Shown here: piece after piece, positions 37,001 through 49,194 of the stretch | Position numbering within the stretch: position 1 is the first letter of the stretch | How the letters are laid out: each line of letters opens with the position of its first letter | Source of the DNA: Rhinopithecus roxellana | Lineage: Eukaryota; Chordata; Mammalia; Primates; Cercopithecidae | Direction of reading: 5' to 3' | Assembly (NCBI RefSeq): GCF_007565055.1 | Contig: NC_044558.1 | Location: 125,724,235 to 125,788,234 of the forward strand | Length of the DNA: 64,000 nt | Made by a program: the position numbers and the translations under genes | The notes under the pieces: generated by a model | Told to the model about the DNA's origin: nothing | Databases searched by the model: none | The model's input: the letters and a program-made list of their open reading frames with translations, nothing else

Positions 37001-37880
37001 TTTGATTCAATTTAATAATGAACTGGATCTGGTAGGCACATCACAATATTGACTTATATTGAGTTAACACATAAGTGAAATAAATGATTTTTTCCATTTG
37101 AATGACTCATAAATTTTTCTTCTCCATGTTATTATTGGATAAATATATTTTTTAATCCATGAGAGACTTAAAATAGATCTCAACTAAATTGTATCTTTTT
37201 ACTTTTAGCTCATTAATAAAATCTGTAGACAATTTTTGGAATCCTCCTTTTGTCTTTTGTAGTATTAATTAGTTATTCTTCAGGTTTTTGTCATTGGTTT
37301 CAGGATTTGTAAAATTACATATCAGAGATACTGGCAACAAATTTAAAAGTACATGTTATTTTTCCACAAAAGAAGCAAAGTATTATCCCATTAATATAAA
37401 ACTTGCATTGTGTCTTTGTATTGACACTTTGTTAAGAAAATGTAAGGGGAATTAAAATCTTTTTATGCTGTGAACACATATCTTTGTATGCAAATAAAAG
37501 GAAGAACTCTGTTCCATCTCTTCTTAAAATAAACTGTTGTAATTTTCCATTGGAATGACGGTGGTGCTGGTGACAAAACTGATGTTTTTTGAGAAAACAC
37601 AATTGTTAATGATAAAGACAAAGAACATAAAAACATTGTAGAGTGAAACGTGATTCACACAGAATCAAAGAAAAGAGAGATTTCTCACTATAGTTAATGG
37701 CAAAACATAGAAAAGAATAAGGTCAAAACAGAGACGGTTTTTTTAAAATAAATGCTTATTTAAGAACATGTGCAAATCTGAGATATAGAACGGCTAATGA
37801 AAAATTCTTAGAATGGTGACCATAGAATCGCTATCTATCTTAAGGCCAGCCTGCATTGTTGATTTGAAGAATTTGTCATT
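34093..37880. other. Intron with microsatellites and one MIR
   Basis: Mostly unclassified AT-rich sequence. It contains a palindromic cluster at 34738-34772, TG/TA runs at 35308-35350, a TG-rich patch at 35915-35960, and the MIR listed separately. No splice-flanked exon was seen. Confidence 0.4.
36615..36835 (-). repeat. MIR, antisense
   Basis: Antisense MIR order: gccaggcactatatttcata, atctaatttaatctttacag, ttctcacttcacagaag, and gggcagaaccaggatg. One of the better preserved MIRs here. Confidence 0.8.
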
Positions 37881-37888
37881 GCTGTAGG

Positions 37889-38292
37889 CATATTGGGCCA
37901 TTTTTGTGTTGCTATAAAGAAATATCTGAGTCTGGGTAATTCATAAAGAAAAGAGGTTGAATTGGCTCACAGTTCTGCAGACAATACAAGAAGTGTGGTG
38001 CCAGCATCGCCTTCTGGTGAGGGCCTCAGGAAGCTTTGCAATCATAGCAGAAGGTGAAGGGGATGCAGGTGTCTAACCTGGTGAGAGCTGGAGCAGAGGG
38101 AGGCGGGATGTGCTGCACAATTTTAAACAACCAGATTTTGTGAGAACTCGCTCACTATTGCAAGGACAGCACCAAGCCATTCAAGAGGGATCCACCCCCA
38201 TGACCCAATGCCTCCCATCAGACCTCACTTCCAACATTGGGGCTTATATTTCAATATGAGATTCAGAGAGGACAGACATCCAAATTGTATCA
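37889..38292 (-). mobile_element. MaLR LTR (MST-type), antisense
   Basis: On the minus strand it starts TGATACAATTTGGATGTCTG and includes CCCCAATGTTGGAAGTGAGG-like, GGTGCTGTCC, CACCAGAAGG and CTTTATGAATTACCCAGAC, ending near the tattgggccatttttg end. Flanks gtagg and gtaga may be the 5-bp target duplication. Solitary LTR. Confidence 0.87.
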
Positions 38293-38574
38293 GTAGATTG
38301 TATTTGTCATCAGCGATTGTTTTGAAAAATCAGTCACTTCAAGGATGTGCAATCAGATGATTATCAAACACCTCAACACCACAACTGACTGTCCAGAGTT
38401 TGTTCTGAACCCTGTGAATCTGATTTTCTAGTAAGTTTGCCCAACTATACCCTGATTCCAAACAATAGGTGTATTTTGAAACTCTCCCAGGGTTGACCAT
38501 CATTACTTTGTTTTCATAGTGTTTTGTGGAAACCACAGACTTTGTCTAAGGCTGAGTTTCCCTGCTTTCCCCAC

Positions 38575-38650
38575 ACTTCTTCCTCCCTCTCTCTCTCTTT
38601 TCCTCTCCCTCTTCCTTACCCTTCCTCTCCTTCTACCTCTCTCTCTCATT
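38575..38650 (+). repeat. CT-rich low-complexity tract
   Basis: About 75 bp of CT/CCT-rich sequence about 260 nt upstream of the exon at 38909. No other feature. Confidence 0.85.
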
Positions 38651-38908
38651 TTGTTTCAAGTAATGTTAAATTAGAGCTAAGTTAGTAAGTTAGTGTTAAG
38701 TCAGTTCTAATTTTGAACATTTGCTCAGTGAAAATTAAAGCCCAGTTACAGGGTAACCAGAGTCTTGAGAACTTTCTTTTTGTGTGAAAGCAAACAATCA
38801 TATTTTATTCCACTTGCTCCTCATGGAAAAAGAAGAAGTTTGAGAATAAATTGATGTTCCCTCATTTATTTCAATAGATTGTAAGATGTGAATCTTGGTT
38901 ATCTACAG

Positions 38909-39031
38909 GAAAACGTGGATAATATTATTGAAGAAGTTAAAAAAATATGCAGTGTTCTAGGGTGTGTGGAAACCAAACAAATTACAGATGCAGTAAATGA
39001 ACTAAGTCTAATTCTTCAGAGAAAAGCAGAG
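38909..39031 (+). CDS. PIK3C2G: PIK3C2G internal exon: linker helix before C2 domain
   Basis: This 123-nt exon (41 codons, phase 0 at both ends) has an atctacag acceptor and a strong gtaagt donor. It reads ENVDNIIEEVKKICSVLGCV and continues VETKQITDAVNEL. This aligns with [20 protein letters not shown] in PIK3C2A, one of the best conserved parts of the linker. Because it is symmetric, skipping would remove 41 residues without a frameshift. An imperfect then pure TG repeat lies about 90-160 nt past the donor (39124-39192). Within a transcript, UG repeats can bind CELF proteins or TDP-43; that is a suggestion from location only. Confidence 0.96.
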
Positions 39032-39123
39032 GTAAGTATATTCATTTATTACACAGTAGTTTTAAACCTGAGTTCAATATTTAATTAAGGAGAGTAAAAT
39101 ACTTTTTACTAACAACTGTATTT

Positions 39124-39192
39124 CTGTGTGTATGTTTGAGTCTGTGTGATTGTGTGTGTATCTCTCTGTGTGTGTGTGTGTGTGTGTGTGTG
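39124..39192 (+). repeat. TG microsatellite downstream of a PIK3C2G exon
   Basis: Imperfect TG-rich sequence, becoming a pure TG run at 39167-39192. It begins about 93 nt past the donor of the exon at 38909. In RNA this is a UG repeat. Confidence 0.95.
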
Positions 39193-39764
39193 CTGCCAAA
39201 CAGTATATTTCAATTGTTTGGGAGTGTTGGCAGCTTGAGTCTATTATGCCAAATAGATTTGATTAAACTATAAGGACATTGATTACACCTTTGAAGTTTG
39301 TAACCACCTAATAACTTCAGGTGGTACTGAAATCAATCCTATAATCCTACCTAAATGAACGTAATTATATAACATTCACATATACGTGTTTGTATAGATT
39401 GTTAACGGTTCTCACGTATACGAGTGTATACAGGCATAAGTGTCATGTTTGTATGGATAAGCACATTTATAAAAAAGAAAAGATCCATTTTTGTGCTATC
39501 TTTTGCGAATTTTGCAGTGCACACTGCTTCCATGATTCCTGTGTGACTTTCTCTGGATCCCACATTGTGGTTTGGTGGGCTTAAAAAATGGACATTATGT
39601 GATTTTCTTTTGAATTCTAAGAAATCTGATGTAGACCTGTAAGTGATTATTTTCCAAGAAAAACATTAGGACATCTGGTTACAATAAATTCATTTATCTT
39701 ATTATTAATTTAGCAGATGATAAAGCAGAAAGATACGATGATAATAATAACTAGTATTTGCTAG

Positions 39765-39990
39765 TCCATTGTAATATATAACATAGTTTGACATATGCAT
39801 TACCTTATTGAATTTAATTTTTATTTTATCTCAATTTATGTTCATAGCAATGTCATAAAGTTGGTATTTTAATGTTCATTTCACTATTAAAACTCAACGC
39901 TTACAGTGTGTGTGTACGGAGAATTAATAAGTGGCAAAATACAGATTTGAACCTAGGCCCCTATACACATTACAGTGCATGTGAAACTTT
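39765..39990 (-). repeat. Probable MIR, antisense
   Basis: Weak antisense MIR order: tgcattaccttattgaattt, a tgtcataaagttggtatt block, and gcaaaatacagatttgaacc. Diverged. Confidence 0.55.
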
Positions 39991-39992
39991 CT

Positions 39993-40657
39993 AAGATAGA
40001 GTGAATACATATAATCTCTATCTGCGTGGTAGACAACAAGAAAGATTCTACTACTTTTGAATATGCCAGTCTTGAAATTTTCAAAAGATTGATTTACAAT
40101 ATAGATAATCGTATTACTACATAGAAATAATCATGCTTACTGCTTATTGTTTCAAATAGATAAGTGGGTATGAAAATTCAGTAGTTTCTTAATGATGGGC
40201 TTTCTAGATCTTATTTAATCCAAAGTTTTGTGTGATTAGACAGTAAAAAAATGAATATAGAAATTTAAATACGTTCTTTACATGAACAATGATGATTTTG
40301 ATGACTCATGGAGGTACACCACAAACATATTTTAAAGGTAAACATTATTGAAAAGCTAAAAATGCAAAGCATTAAATAAATCAAAATTTAAATAATGTAA
40401 TCAATAAATCCAGCAATTCAATATCGAAGACAGATTTGTGTTTATTTCCCTAAATTTTTCTTAAAAAGGAAACACCTTCTCTTTTACTTTCCAATTATAG
40501 AAGGAAACTGAGTAACTATGTAGTCTCCAAAACTGTTTTTGTATGTAGCTCTTAAGACCTAGGGCCTTTACAAGTAACAACAAGGTAAAACAATCTGATT
40601 TGATCACATATAGTATAATCATATTTTTCTATTCTGCCTCAGAGTAAAAAAAAAATA
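39993..40657. other. Unclassified AT-rich intron
   Basis: No exon, repeat family or RNA gene recognised. Confidence 0.4.
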
Positions 40658-40665
40658 TACTGGAG

Positions 40666-40882
40666 CAGGGGCGTTCAATCTTTTGGCTTCCCTGGGCCAC
40701 ATTACAAAAATTGTCTTGGGCCACATGTAAAATACACTAACACTAACAATAGCTGATAGGCTTAAAAAAAAAATCTCATAATGTTTTAAGGAAGTTTACA
40801 TATTTGTAATATTTGTGTTGGGCCACATTCAGTGTCATCCTGGGCTGCATGTGGCCCACAGGCTGCGGGTTGGACAAACTTG
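40666..40882. mobile_element. Short nonautonomous hAT-type transposon with 8-bp target duplication
   Basis: A 217-bp element. The left end, caggggcgttcaatc, is the approximate inverse of the right end (caagtttgtccaaccc when reversed). Flanks are tactggag (40658-40665) and tactagcg (40883-40890), six of eight bases matching, as expected for hAT insertion. Inside are repeated gggccacat phrases. A common MITE-like mammalian repeat with no coding capacity. Confidence 0.82.
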
Positions 40883-40890
40883 TACTAGCG

Positions 40891-43806
40891 TCTTAAAAAG
40901 CATTTCACCAGTATGTTTCGAAAATAACTATTTTGATGAACTTAAAAACTTGGGAATTACATGATGCTGAAAAGGGGCTTTCTAATTGGTGATGTTAAGT
41001 CAGTATAACAAGGTAGTGAGAATTAACTTTGAACAGGCGGGTATTTCTCTTAAATTGTCACATTTTAGAAACATTACAAGCTCCCAAAGCTGATAAAATA
41101 CATGAGATAAGATAATGCAAATATGAATTGGATTTAAGATCTACCAGTTTCTGTATAAACATCCTGTGGAAAATTAATTCACTTTTTGGAGTTTTAATTT
41201 TCCTCATGTTTAAAACAGAAAAATAAAACAGAATTTGCAGGGTTCTTCTAAGTATGGGAAATAATGTTAATAAAGGGCCCTGATGACAGTGTAGCTTAAA
41301 TGAGATCGTTGTTGTTACTGGAGGTATTAAGGATGGTGCTGGTGCTAGTTCTGGAGAATCTTTCCCACAAGGCCAATACGAAGGCTTTAATTCACACAAG
41401 CACCAGGAAGGTTGGCCCCTGTCATCTCATGACCATTGATTACAACCAGCCTCCTGACAAATATGAACCATTGCCAGAGGAAGAGACCAGATGTGTGGAT
41501 GTGGACACATCTTCCCATCTGTTAAGACTATTTTATTATTCTTCTACTTTTATGTCCAGCTCTTGGTGAATTGGCGGACAAACAACTGATCAAACAATGA
41601 GGAAAATATAGTCTTAGGATGAAGCATTTTGAATGATGTTAAAGTATTGCTGGTTATAAAAAGTTTTATCTTCAAAACACTCATTTTCTGAAACTCCCTA
41701 AAAGAACAAAAATGACAATTTTTCAGAAATATCAAACTTAATATTTGAAGTTAAAAGAATTTTTCACAAAGGAATTGGGTATTTCATTGGAAAGCCATAA
41801 ACAATTATCATACTCAAGAAAAACTCAACTTCACATTTCACTTTCCTTATGTACTAGTGTAAACACAAAATTTTGTGTGATTTTTCTTTGAAACTTTTAA
41901 ACTTGTAATATCTATTTATCCTATATTTTGATAAGACTACAATGATTTTCATGAGAGAAATTAAGAAAGGAGTTAACAATCAGGAGTTTTATTTAATATA
42001 TGTCAATAGATAAAATAGTTCAATATTCTGTAAAAATGGATCCTACTTATTTTGAGCAGACTGTTGAAAGCTCATTTATTCTACATCAGTTGCATTCATA
42101 CTTTTGTTCATCTCTTTTTCCATCCCATTTGAATCGTGAGCCCACCTATGTAAGAATATTGGCACACATATTAAGTACATTTTACACAATTTGTGCAGTA
42201 ACCAGCTACAGTTAACAATGCCAAAGCAGTCTATCCACCCACCATGAAGTTAAGACTGAAGAAATGACAAATACAGGCCTTCTGCCAACAAACTGAAATT
42301 TGAGAAGCTTTTCTTTTTCTTGGCTGCATTTTTGGTCAACATACAAAGGACTATTTCCTGCCATACAGGGAAGTCATTAGGAGTGTATTAAATGTAAGCT
42401 TTGGCAAGATGAAGGATTATATGACAAACATACTTGTACTCTATTTTATTCTCTGACCCAGCACTGGAAACAATTTGCATCCTTCAAATTATATTCCAGA
42501 ACTCACATAATTTAATTTCCATTAAATGCTTACATAATAGGCGAACCACAAAGTGAAAATATGGTCTTTCACATCATGGTGTAGGTGGATGTCATGGTGA
42601 TTTTCTAATGTAAGTCTATATTTCTGAATAAATTGAATTCTAGTTAAATCAGGCTAACATTTTTAATAATCTCACCCACATGGATAGGGTGGAAATCTCA
42701 TATGTAGTTGTTAAGACTAGCAACTGATACTATACTCCGATTAAATATTTTACCTAATAGAAATGCTTCTGAAAAGGTTCATGCGAAAGATGCTTCTAAT
42801 TAAAAAGTTACATATAAATGTAATGACATTTTAAACATGATCAAAACGTTCTCTCTCTAAAAGAATACTGTAACAAATTTTTTGTTATGGAAAAACAATT
42901 ATTCTCTAATTTATTTGTTTGAGAAATCTGGTTTTTAACTAATTGTATTTCCTTAAATGCAAGACTTGAAATTTTATATTTTTATTTTCACTTTTTTTAA
43001 ATTTTGAGTTTATAAATTTAAAACGTTTTATTGGCAATTAAAATGGATCTTATTAACAATTGTATTTCCTTTTGGGCTGAAACCATTTTTTAGGATGTTT
43101 ATAAATCAACTTATACAGTTTTCATGATAGTTCAGTTACAACCAGCAAATCCTAAGCCACCAAAGTAATTCTAGGTTTCTAACAAGGATAAAAATAAGTA
43201 AATAAGGAAGGGCAGCACACTAATGGACATGAACCTAAAGAATAATGAAAATGGAAACAAAAAAAACAGGATTTCGGATTGTATTTTTTATTTAAGATAT
43301 GACTCAATATATTTTATTTTTTCAAGTGTTTGACTATCAGAGTTTTAAAATTTTCCTAAGAAGGAGCAAAGAAAGAAAACTATTTAGTGAATCTATACTG
43401 ATTTTGTACACTTCAATTCGGTCTTCTTTTAGGTGCTGTCCAAAGCTTGCTGAATAACTGCTAGGAATAAGAGCTGGACATGGCATACAGAGAGAATTAG
43501 ACATGCACGTTTATCAAAAGATTAGTCACTGTTATATAAGGGGAATTGAGCTTAGACAATCTATCGTGGTAATTTCTCTTTTAAAAAAGTACCTACATTG
43601 CTTATTACAATATTTAGAAAGTTTTTATTTCATCATACAATTTAAATTTATTCTGTTTAATAAGCAAATTGATATATGATGCCAAGAAATATTTTGTTGT
43701 TTTATCATGACAAAAAAATTATAATGTTTAGATTTTGGACGTTACCTTTTGATTATTTTGTGAATTTGTTGTGTGAATAACAAGTATAATTTTACATTTC
43801 TTTCAG
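40891..43806. other. Unclassified intron before the micro-exon
   Basis: AT-rich. Open frames such as 41300-41569 (+) have no recognised domain or splice support. No clear repeat family was identified. Confidence 0.4.
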
Positions 43807-43840
43807 AATTTTTATCAAAGTTCAGAGACTTCAGCAAAAG
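43807..43840 (+). CDS. PIK3C2G: PIK3C2G 34-nt micro-exon
   Basis: This 34-nt exon lies between a pyrimidine-rich acceptor (acatttctttcag) and a gtaaaa donor. It encodes NFYQSSETSAK and leaves one base, which forms a Gly codon with the next exon. It enters in phase 0 and leaves in phase 1, so skipping it would shift the frame. It bridges the linker helix exon and the exon that opens the C2 domain. The encoded Ser/Thr-rich stretch is probably flexible. A CA repeat of about 50 nt begins 96 nt past the donor (43936-43987), a typical binding context for hnRNP L. Its identity rests on exact phase continuity on both sides. Confidence 0.93.
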
Positions 43841-43935
43841 GTAAAACATACATGTACTCAAGTATTTTGAAATAAATAAAAGAAAAAAATAAGTTATAGA
43901 ATCCAAAATAATTTTTTTATCCAAATACTGTGGTA

Positions 43936-43987
43936 ACACACAACACACGCACACACACACACGCACACACACACACACACACACACA
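43936..43987 (+). repeat. CA microsatellite downstream of the micro-exon
   Basis: About 50 bp of CA repeat with two gc interruptions, starting 96 nt after the 34-nt exon donor. Confidence 0.96.
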
Positions 43988-44424
43988 GCCTTATGAGGAG
44001 AAAGATGCTTTTCTAAAATCCTTTTTATTAATGGAAGTGTTTATTCTGCAAGGGAATAAAAATCCACACTCTGTAAATTTTTAGCCTGATATTTTTTAAA
44101 TAATGAGAAAAGTCTACAAAAAGATCTATAATATTAAAATGCTGAAAATATCTTATAACCATTACAAGACATTGAGAATTTTACCATTTACCTAATTATA
44201 TTTTGATGTAAGAAAAATTAGAAAAGTAGTAGATGTCTGTCTGCAAGGTCACCCACTTCAAATTTAAATTCCAGCTCTATATGAAAGACCAAGCTAATAT
44301 AACAGGTAGGAGGATTTGGTTCTGGAATAATTAGTGTTTACAGAGGCTCTGAATCTATAAAATTGCAAGCCATGGGAGGACTTTGCCTCTATAGGAAACA
44401 GTAGGTGTGAGATTGCGTGGGATA

Positions 44425-44545
44425 GAGCAGAGTCTGACTTTTGGAATCAGGAAGAACTGGTTTTGAATTTCAACTCTCCCAACTCATATCTCAAGTGGTT
44501 TTGAATCAAAGATCCTACTTTCAGAGTCGGTGATTCTAGATTAAA
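44425..44545 (+). repeat. Probable MIR, sense
   Basis: gcagagtctgacttttggaa, followed by tggttttgaatttcaactct, fits the 5' core of sense MIR. Confidence 0.6.
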
Positions 44546-44559
44546 CTCTCTGATCTTGT

Positions 44560-45345
44560 TATCCTAATATGCATAAACAGTATAATAGGATTTAATATGC
44601 AGGGTCTGGTCAGGATCATTCTTGGTTGTAGATGGTATTTGGCACAGGAGTACTCTGAGTATCTGCAAGAAAACTGTCTGCCCCTCAGATGTTCAACTAA
44701 CACACTTGGATTCAGAAAAATCCACTGGAAAGCAAATGAAAACCTCTCCTGTCCTCCACACCCTTAACTGTTTCAGTAGTCATGTACAAAAGTATATCCT
44801 CTCAACTCTAATTCCCACCACTCAGAAGAAGACATTCAATTATGTTTGAGGAACTCCCCCATCTCACATCAAAAAGGAAAATAGGGTGGCAGAGGGTATA
44901 AAGAAACTTGTGCAAGTACAAAAACCCCTATTCTAGGTGTTCATAAAACTCCAGAACACAATAGAGGGAAGGAAGGAATGGTCACTCCCTGACAGTATTA
45001 CTAGCAGAATCTCAGTGGTCGAACATGAAGTGATCAAGCTGGAGGTGTGTCTGTATGAAACTGATTCTCCTTTTCTATCAGGAATGTTTAATGAGGTCTC
45101 CTCCCCCATATTCCTCCAGGGACTGGAATATGAGATCCCACAAAACTGTACAGAAATGTTCCTGGAGACTTATATCCTATAATAAATCATGACAGATTTT
45201 AATTGAGTCTAAATTGCACATAGATTGTCCTTGCCTCTTTATTTCATGGCACTGTAACTCTTTTCTAGAGTAAAATTAGGTGCAATAAACTCTTTTCCCA
45301 CCATATTTCACTACCAAGCCCTGTGTCTTGGGTGCTTAATATGAT
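44560..45345 (+). other. Unclassified segment with LTR-like 3' end
   Basis: Less AT-rich than its flanks. It contains an 81-codon open frame at 44937-45182 with no family match, ataataaatc right after its stop, and a second gcaataaactcttttcccac near 45281 that resembles the R/U5 part of an LTR. No start TG or flanking repeat was found, so an old LTR or unknown repeat is only a guess. Confidence 0.25.
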
Positions 45346-47137
45346 TTCATGATGCTATTTGAAATGTAGTCTTCATCTAGAGTTCAGGAAGTAAAACATA
45401 ATGCATAAGCATACATCTCTATGCAAACTTAAAGTAGCAAATTATATCCAAGAACCATGTTTCTGCACAAAAAGCAAAAAGTAGAGTTTGAGTAATTAAC
45501 TAAATGACTAAGTTTCCCCAAAAATATATGCTAGAGCTTAAATTAATAAATTTATGATTTGTTTTAGATGTGTGTTCATTTGCACAATGTTGGGAATTCT
45601 TGAAAAGAAGTTTGTGCTTCCTGCTTCAGGATACCAAGAATACAATTTGGAGACAGAGAAACAAGATGTTTCTATATATTTATAATTCTCTGCCTCCTGC
45701 TGTTCAGGAGAATCTCTGTTCATTGGCCTCCAGAGTTTGATGTGGCCTCTTTTAAGACTATTTTTACACTGCTTTACTCTTCTGCTTCATTAATTGCTAC
45801 TGCTGACTTCTCAGAGAATTTTAATTACAGGTTTTTTTTTCCTCTGCTTGTCCCCCCAGGCAGTTTCAACAGAGGGCACAATTTAAGAAATATAACAAAT
45901 AAGGAAAGTTAATCTACCTTATATATTTTGTACAAATTTATGAATAACTAAGTGAAAAACAGCATATGTTAAACAACAACAAACATATTTAATTATAGAC
46001 AGAGCTACTGAGGCACAGACCGGATGTGGGAGGAAGCTCCGTGTCAAGCTGGCCACTTTCCTGAAGTATCCAACTGCCTGTGTGCTGGAATACTGTAGAT
46101 TGTCAAAGGAAATATCTAGCTCTGTACTATTTTCATTTCCAAACAATTAGAAACAAAAGGCAATTCATGATTTTTTAACTTATAAATTGTTTATTTCTGG
46201 AATTTTCACTTAGTTTTTTTTTTACTTAAGTTTACTTTGGGTAACTGAAACTGTGGAAAGCAAAAGTACTGTTAAGACTGAACTACTATATAGGGAATTG
46301 CATGTTTTAAAAACTTATAAATAATCACGTGTGTTTGAATAAACAACTTTATTGACTAACAGCACATGGATTCATATCACAGCAGATTAAAAAAAAAAAA
46401 ACACAATTTCTGATGATGTGCTTACTTGTTCTCATTATCTACTTAGCTGCCAGAGAAAAACTATTAGCCCCTATACCTAGTAATTTTTCTTCTTTTGTGA
46501 CAAATCACTTTTAGGAATAACCAGTGACTCCTTTTAAATAACTAATGGCAAAACTCAAGAAAGGCTTTGATTTTGAAAAAGAGATACAGTAAACATCATA
46601 AATCTTTCATTTCAAGCTGGTTTTAAATCCTAGCCATGTACTATTTTCATTCTGTTTTTATATCAGCGCATTGTATATGATTAGTGTTCAGTTAATGGTA
46701 AACATGATAGCATCATCAAATTCATTATGATTAATTCTTTAGATAGAATTTGTTTGACGTACTTATAAGTCATGTAGAAAAAATATTCCTTGTCTGAAAA
46801 TTAATTTTAAACAATCACAAATCTGAAAAAAAAATTGCAAATTACAGTTGATCAGAATGTCAAATTAATAATTTTTAAAATTCCAAATTGTGATGAAAAG
46901 GCCATGCTTCGAAGATTTCTGCAGCTGAAGATCAGAAAGCTTATTGATAAATAATCTACTAGCAACTAAGCCAGGTTGCATTCAGAGGTACAGATAGTTA
47001 ATTGCCTTCAGTTGGTAAAGGGTCACTTTAATTAAATTTATTTAAATTGTATTATAAGAAATTTCAAAGCTTTAATTGATGGCCTATGATAAATATGGCC
47101 CTTGTTAGTGACTTGATCTCTACCTCTTCTTTTCTAG
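45346..47137. other. Unclassified AT-rich intron
   Basis: No exon, repeat family or RNA gene recognised apart from short A-runs. Confidence 0.4.
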
Positions 47138-47333
47138 GCTTGATAGAGAAGGTAACAACTGAACTATCCACATCCATCTACCAGCTCATCAATGTCTATT
47201 GTAACAGCTTTTATGCAGATTTTCAGCCTGTAAATGTACCCAGATGCATTTCCTATCTAAATCCCGGGCTTCCTTCCCACCTCAGCTTCACAGTGTATGC
47301 CGCACACAACATTCCAGAAACCTGGGTGCACAG
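47138..47333 (+). CDS. PIK3C2G: PIK3C2G internal exon: start of the PI3K-type C2 domain
   Basis: This 196-nt exon lies between cttcttttctag and gtgagt. Two bases complete a split Gly codon, 64 codons follow, and two bases (ag) are left over. The first half (LIEKVTTELSTSIYQLINVY) continues the linker. The second half (LSFTVYAAHNIPETWV) opens the PI3K-type C2 domain and aligns with LQFTIFAAHGISSNWV in PIK3C2A. This C2 domain packs against the helical and kinase domains in class II enzymes and helps membrane binding (family knowledge). It is the longest and most conserved coding exon in the window and the firmest basis for calling the gene. Confidence 0.97.
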
Positions 47334-48007
47334 GTGAGTGGTGGTGAGTTTTTCACAAAAGGGTTGCAATTTGTCATGTTCTTACATGCAGAAGCAAAAA
47401 TGTCATAAAATTTTGGAATTAATCAGCATAGGTTTATCCATATTCTTAAAATCACATTTTACATGTTTAGATTCAAAATAAATATTTAATTTTCTTTCTT
47501 CTTCCATTTTCCATATTTAAACAATTGCCGTTACCAATATATCATTGTGGAAATAGAAAATACTCATTCTATTTAGTGGCTGCTCTAAAATTTTCTTTTT
47601 CATGTTTGGGTTTAAATGGCTAATGCCAGTTAAGAAAACATAGTAAGACGAAAACACATACACATACAGAGAGATGGACAGTCCTCAAAAATAGAAAAAA
47701 AAAAAATCACTCTGATCCTCACCAGGTTTCAGTGGTATTTTGCAAGAATTGTACCTTGATAAAATGAGAATTAGCCAAGAATTATTTGCGTTTCAATAGA
47801 AATGAATGACAATTATGCATGGAATATCACCAGATTTTAAGTTGACTCTACTATTTAGTATTTTCTTCAATAACATAATTACAGTAATATAGAGATAATT
47901 AATTAAAGTTCATAAGATAGTAATTTGGTAATGGAGTTATTATACTTACTGCATTTAGCATCTCAAGGAAAACTGAAATAAATAATTTCAGTAAAAATTC
48001 AATTTTT

Positions 48008-48317
48008 GGCCGGAAACAGTGGCTCACGCCTGTAATCCCAGCACTTTGGGAGGGCAAGGCGGGTGAATCACTTGAGGTCAGAAGTTCAAAACCAGACTGG
48101 ACAACATGGTGAAACCCTGTCTGTACTAAAAATACAAAAAATTAGTGGGGCATGGTGGCACACACCTGTAATCCCAGCTACTCGGGAGGCTGAGGCAGTA
48201 AAATCATTTGAAATCAGAAAGCAGAGGTTGCAGTGTGCAGTGAGCCGAGATAGTGCCACTGCACTCCAGCCTGGGGGACAGAGTGAGACTCTGTCTCAAA
48301 AAAAAAAGCAAAAGAAG
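48008..48317 (+). mobile_element. Alu, sense, with target-site duplication
   Basis: Starts ggccggaaacagtggctcac and ends in an A-rich tail. The 11-bp repeat attcaattttt flanks it (47997-48007 and 48318-48328). AluS-like. Open frames across it are artefacts. Confidence 0.97.
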
Positions 48318-48599
48318 ATTCAATTTTTATCTTGATCTGTATTTTTTAAAAATAAACTGTATAAATCTTCATAGAGGAAATTTTACCTGTGTATACAAAA
48401 AAACACTATCTATGCACATATTTGGAATCCATGAAGTAATATTTCTATTCTTTTTCCTTTTTTAATTTTATGAAAATTTTTAAAGGGCTGATGTACAGTA
48501 AAATAAATTACTACTCTAATTAATGTTTTCTTTTAATTTTCTAACCATCAATAAATACTCCTTAGTTTGAATTCCCATGGAAAATTTCTATAGCCAGAT

Positions 48600-48940
48600 A
48601 AATACAGATAAAGCTATATGTATAGGGCTTGCATTTATATATGTGTGTCTATATGTAGATAGACAAGGATAAATATATATATAAATATATACATAGGTGT
48701 GTAAATGCAAAATGTAAAATATATACGTATGTGTGTAAATATACATATGTGTACAAATGTAAAATGCATATGAATATAAAAAAGTGTGCATTTATGCATG
48801 TATGTGTGTTTGTGTATGAATGATCTAAGTAACTCTCCTTTTTCTGCCTCTGTATAGTACCTATGTGTGAGTAAAAATAGAACACTTTTTAATATTGTTA
48901 TATGCAGGTAGATGTTTACATATATACATATAATTATAAA
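48600..48940. repeat. TA/TG-rich low-complexity region
   Basis: Alternating TATA, TGTG and ATAC runs interspersed with ordinary AT-rich sequence. The long open frames on the minus strand here, rich in Tyr/Ile/His/Thr, come from the repeat. Confidence 0.8.
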
Positions 48941-49194
48941 TATAAAATAATGCTTTTCTGCAAATGTTCCTGTAATCAATAAGTAACTTAGGGCTCTGAT
49001 GAAGGAAACAAAATCATCCCAGCCATTCATTACTGGAACAAACTATAAAGGGCTGGACACAGGGGAAAATATGAAGCTATTCCTCTCTTAAGGAATCCAT
49101 GGGCCAGTCAAAGTTCTTTGGGAAGAGGCTGTGGTACGATGTCTTATCTCATGACAAATTACATCTTTATTGTAGATTTTCTTAGGGACCTAGT

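Noticed and set aside
41300..41569. 89-codon frame with YNQPPDKYEPLPEEE
   Set aside because: Looked protein-like, but there are no splice sites in phase with PIK3C2G, no retrocopy features and no recognised family.
48588..49030. 131-codon frame on the minus strand
   Set aside because: Tyr/Ile/His/Thr-rich translation of a TA/TG low-complexity region.
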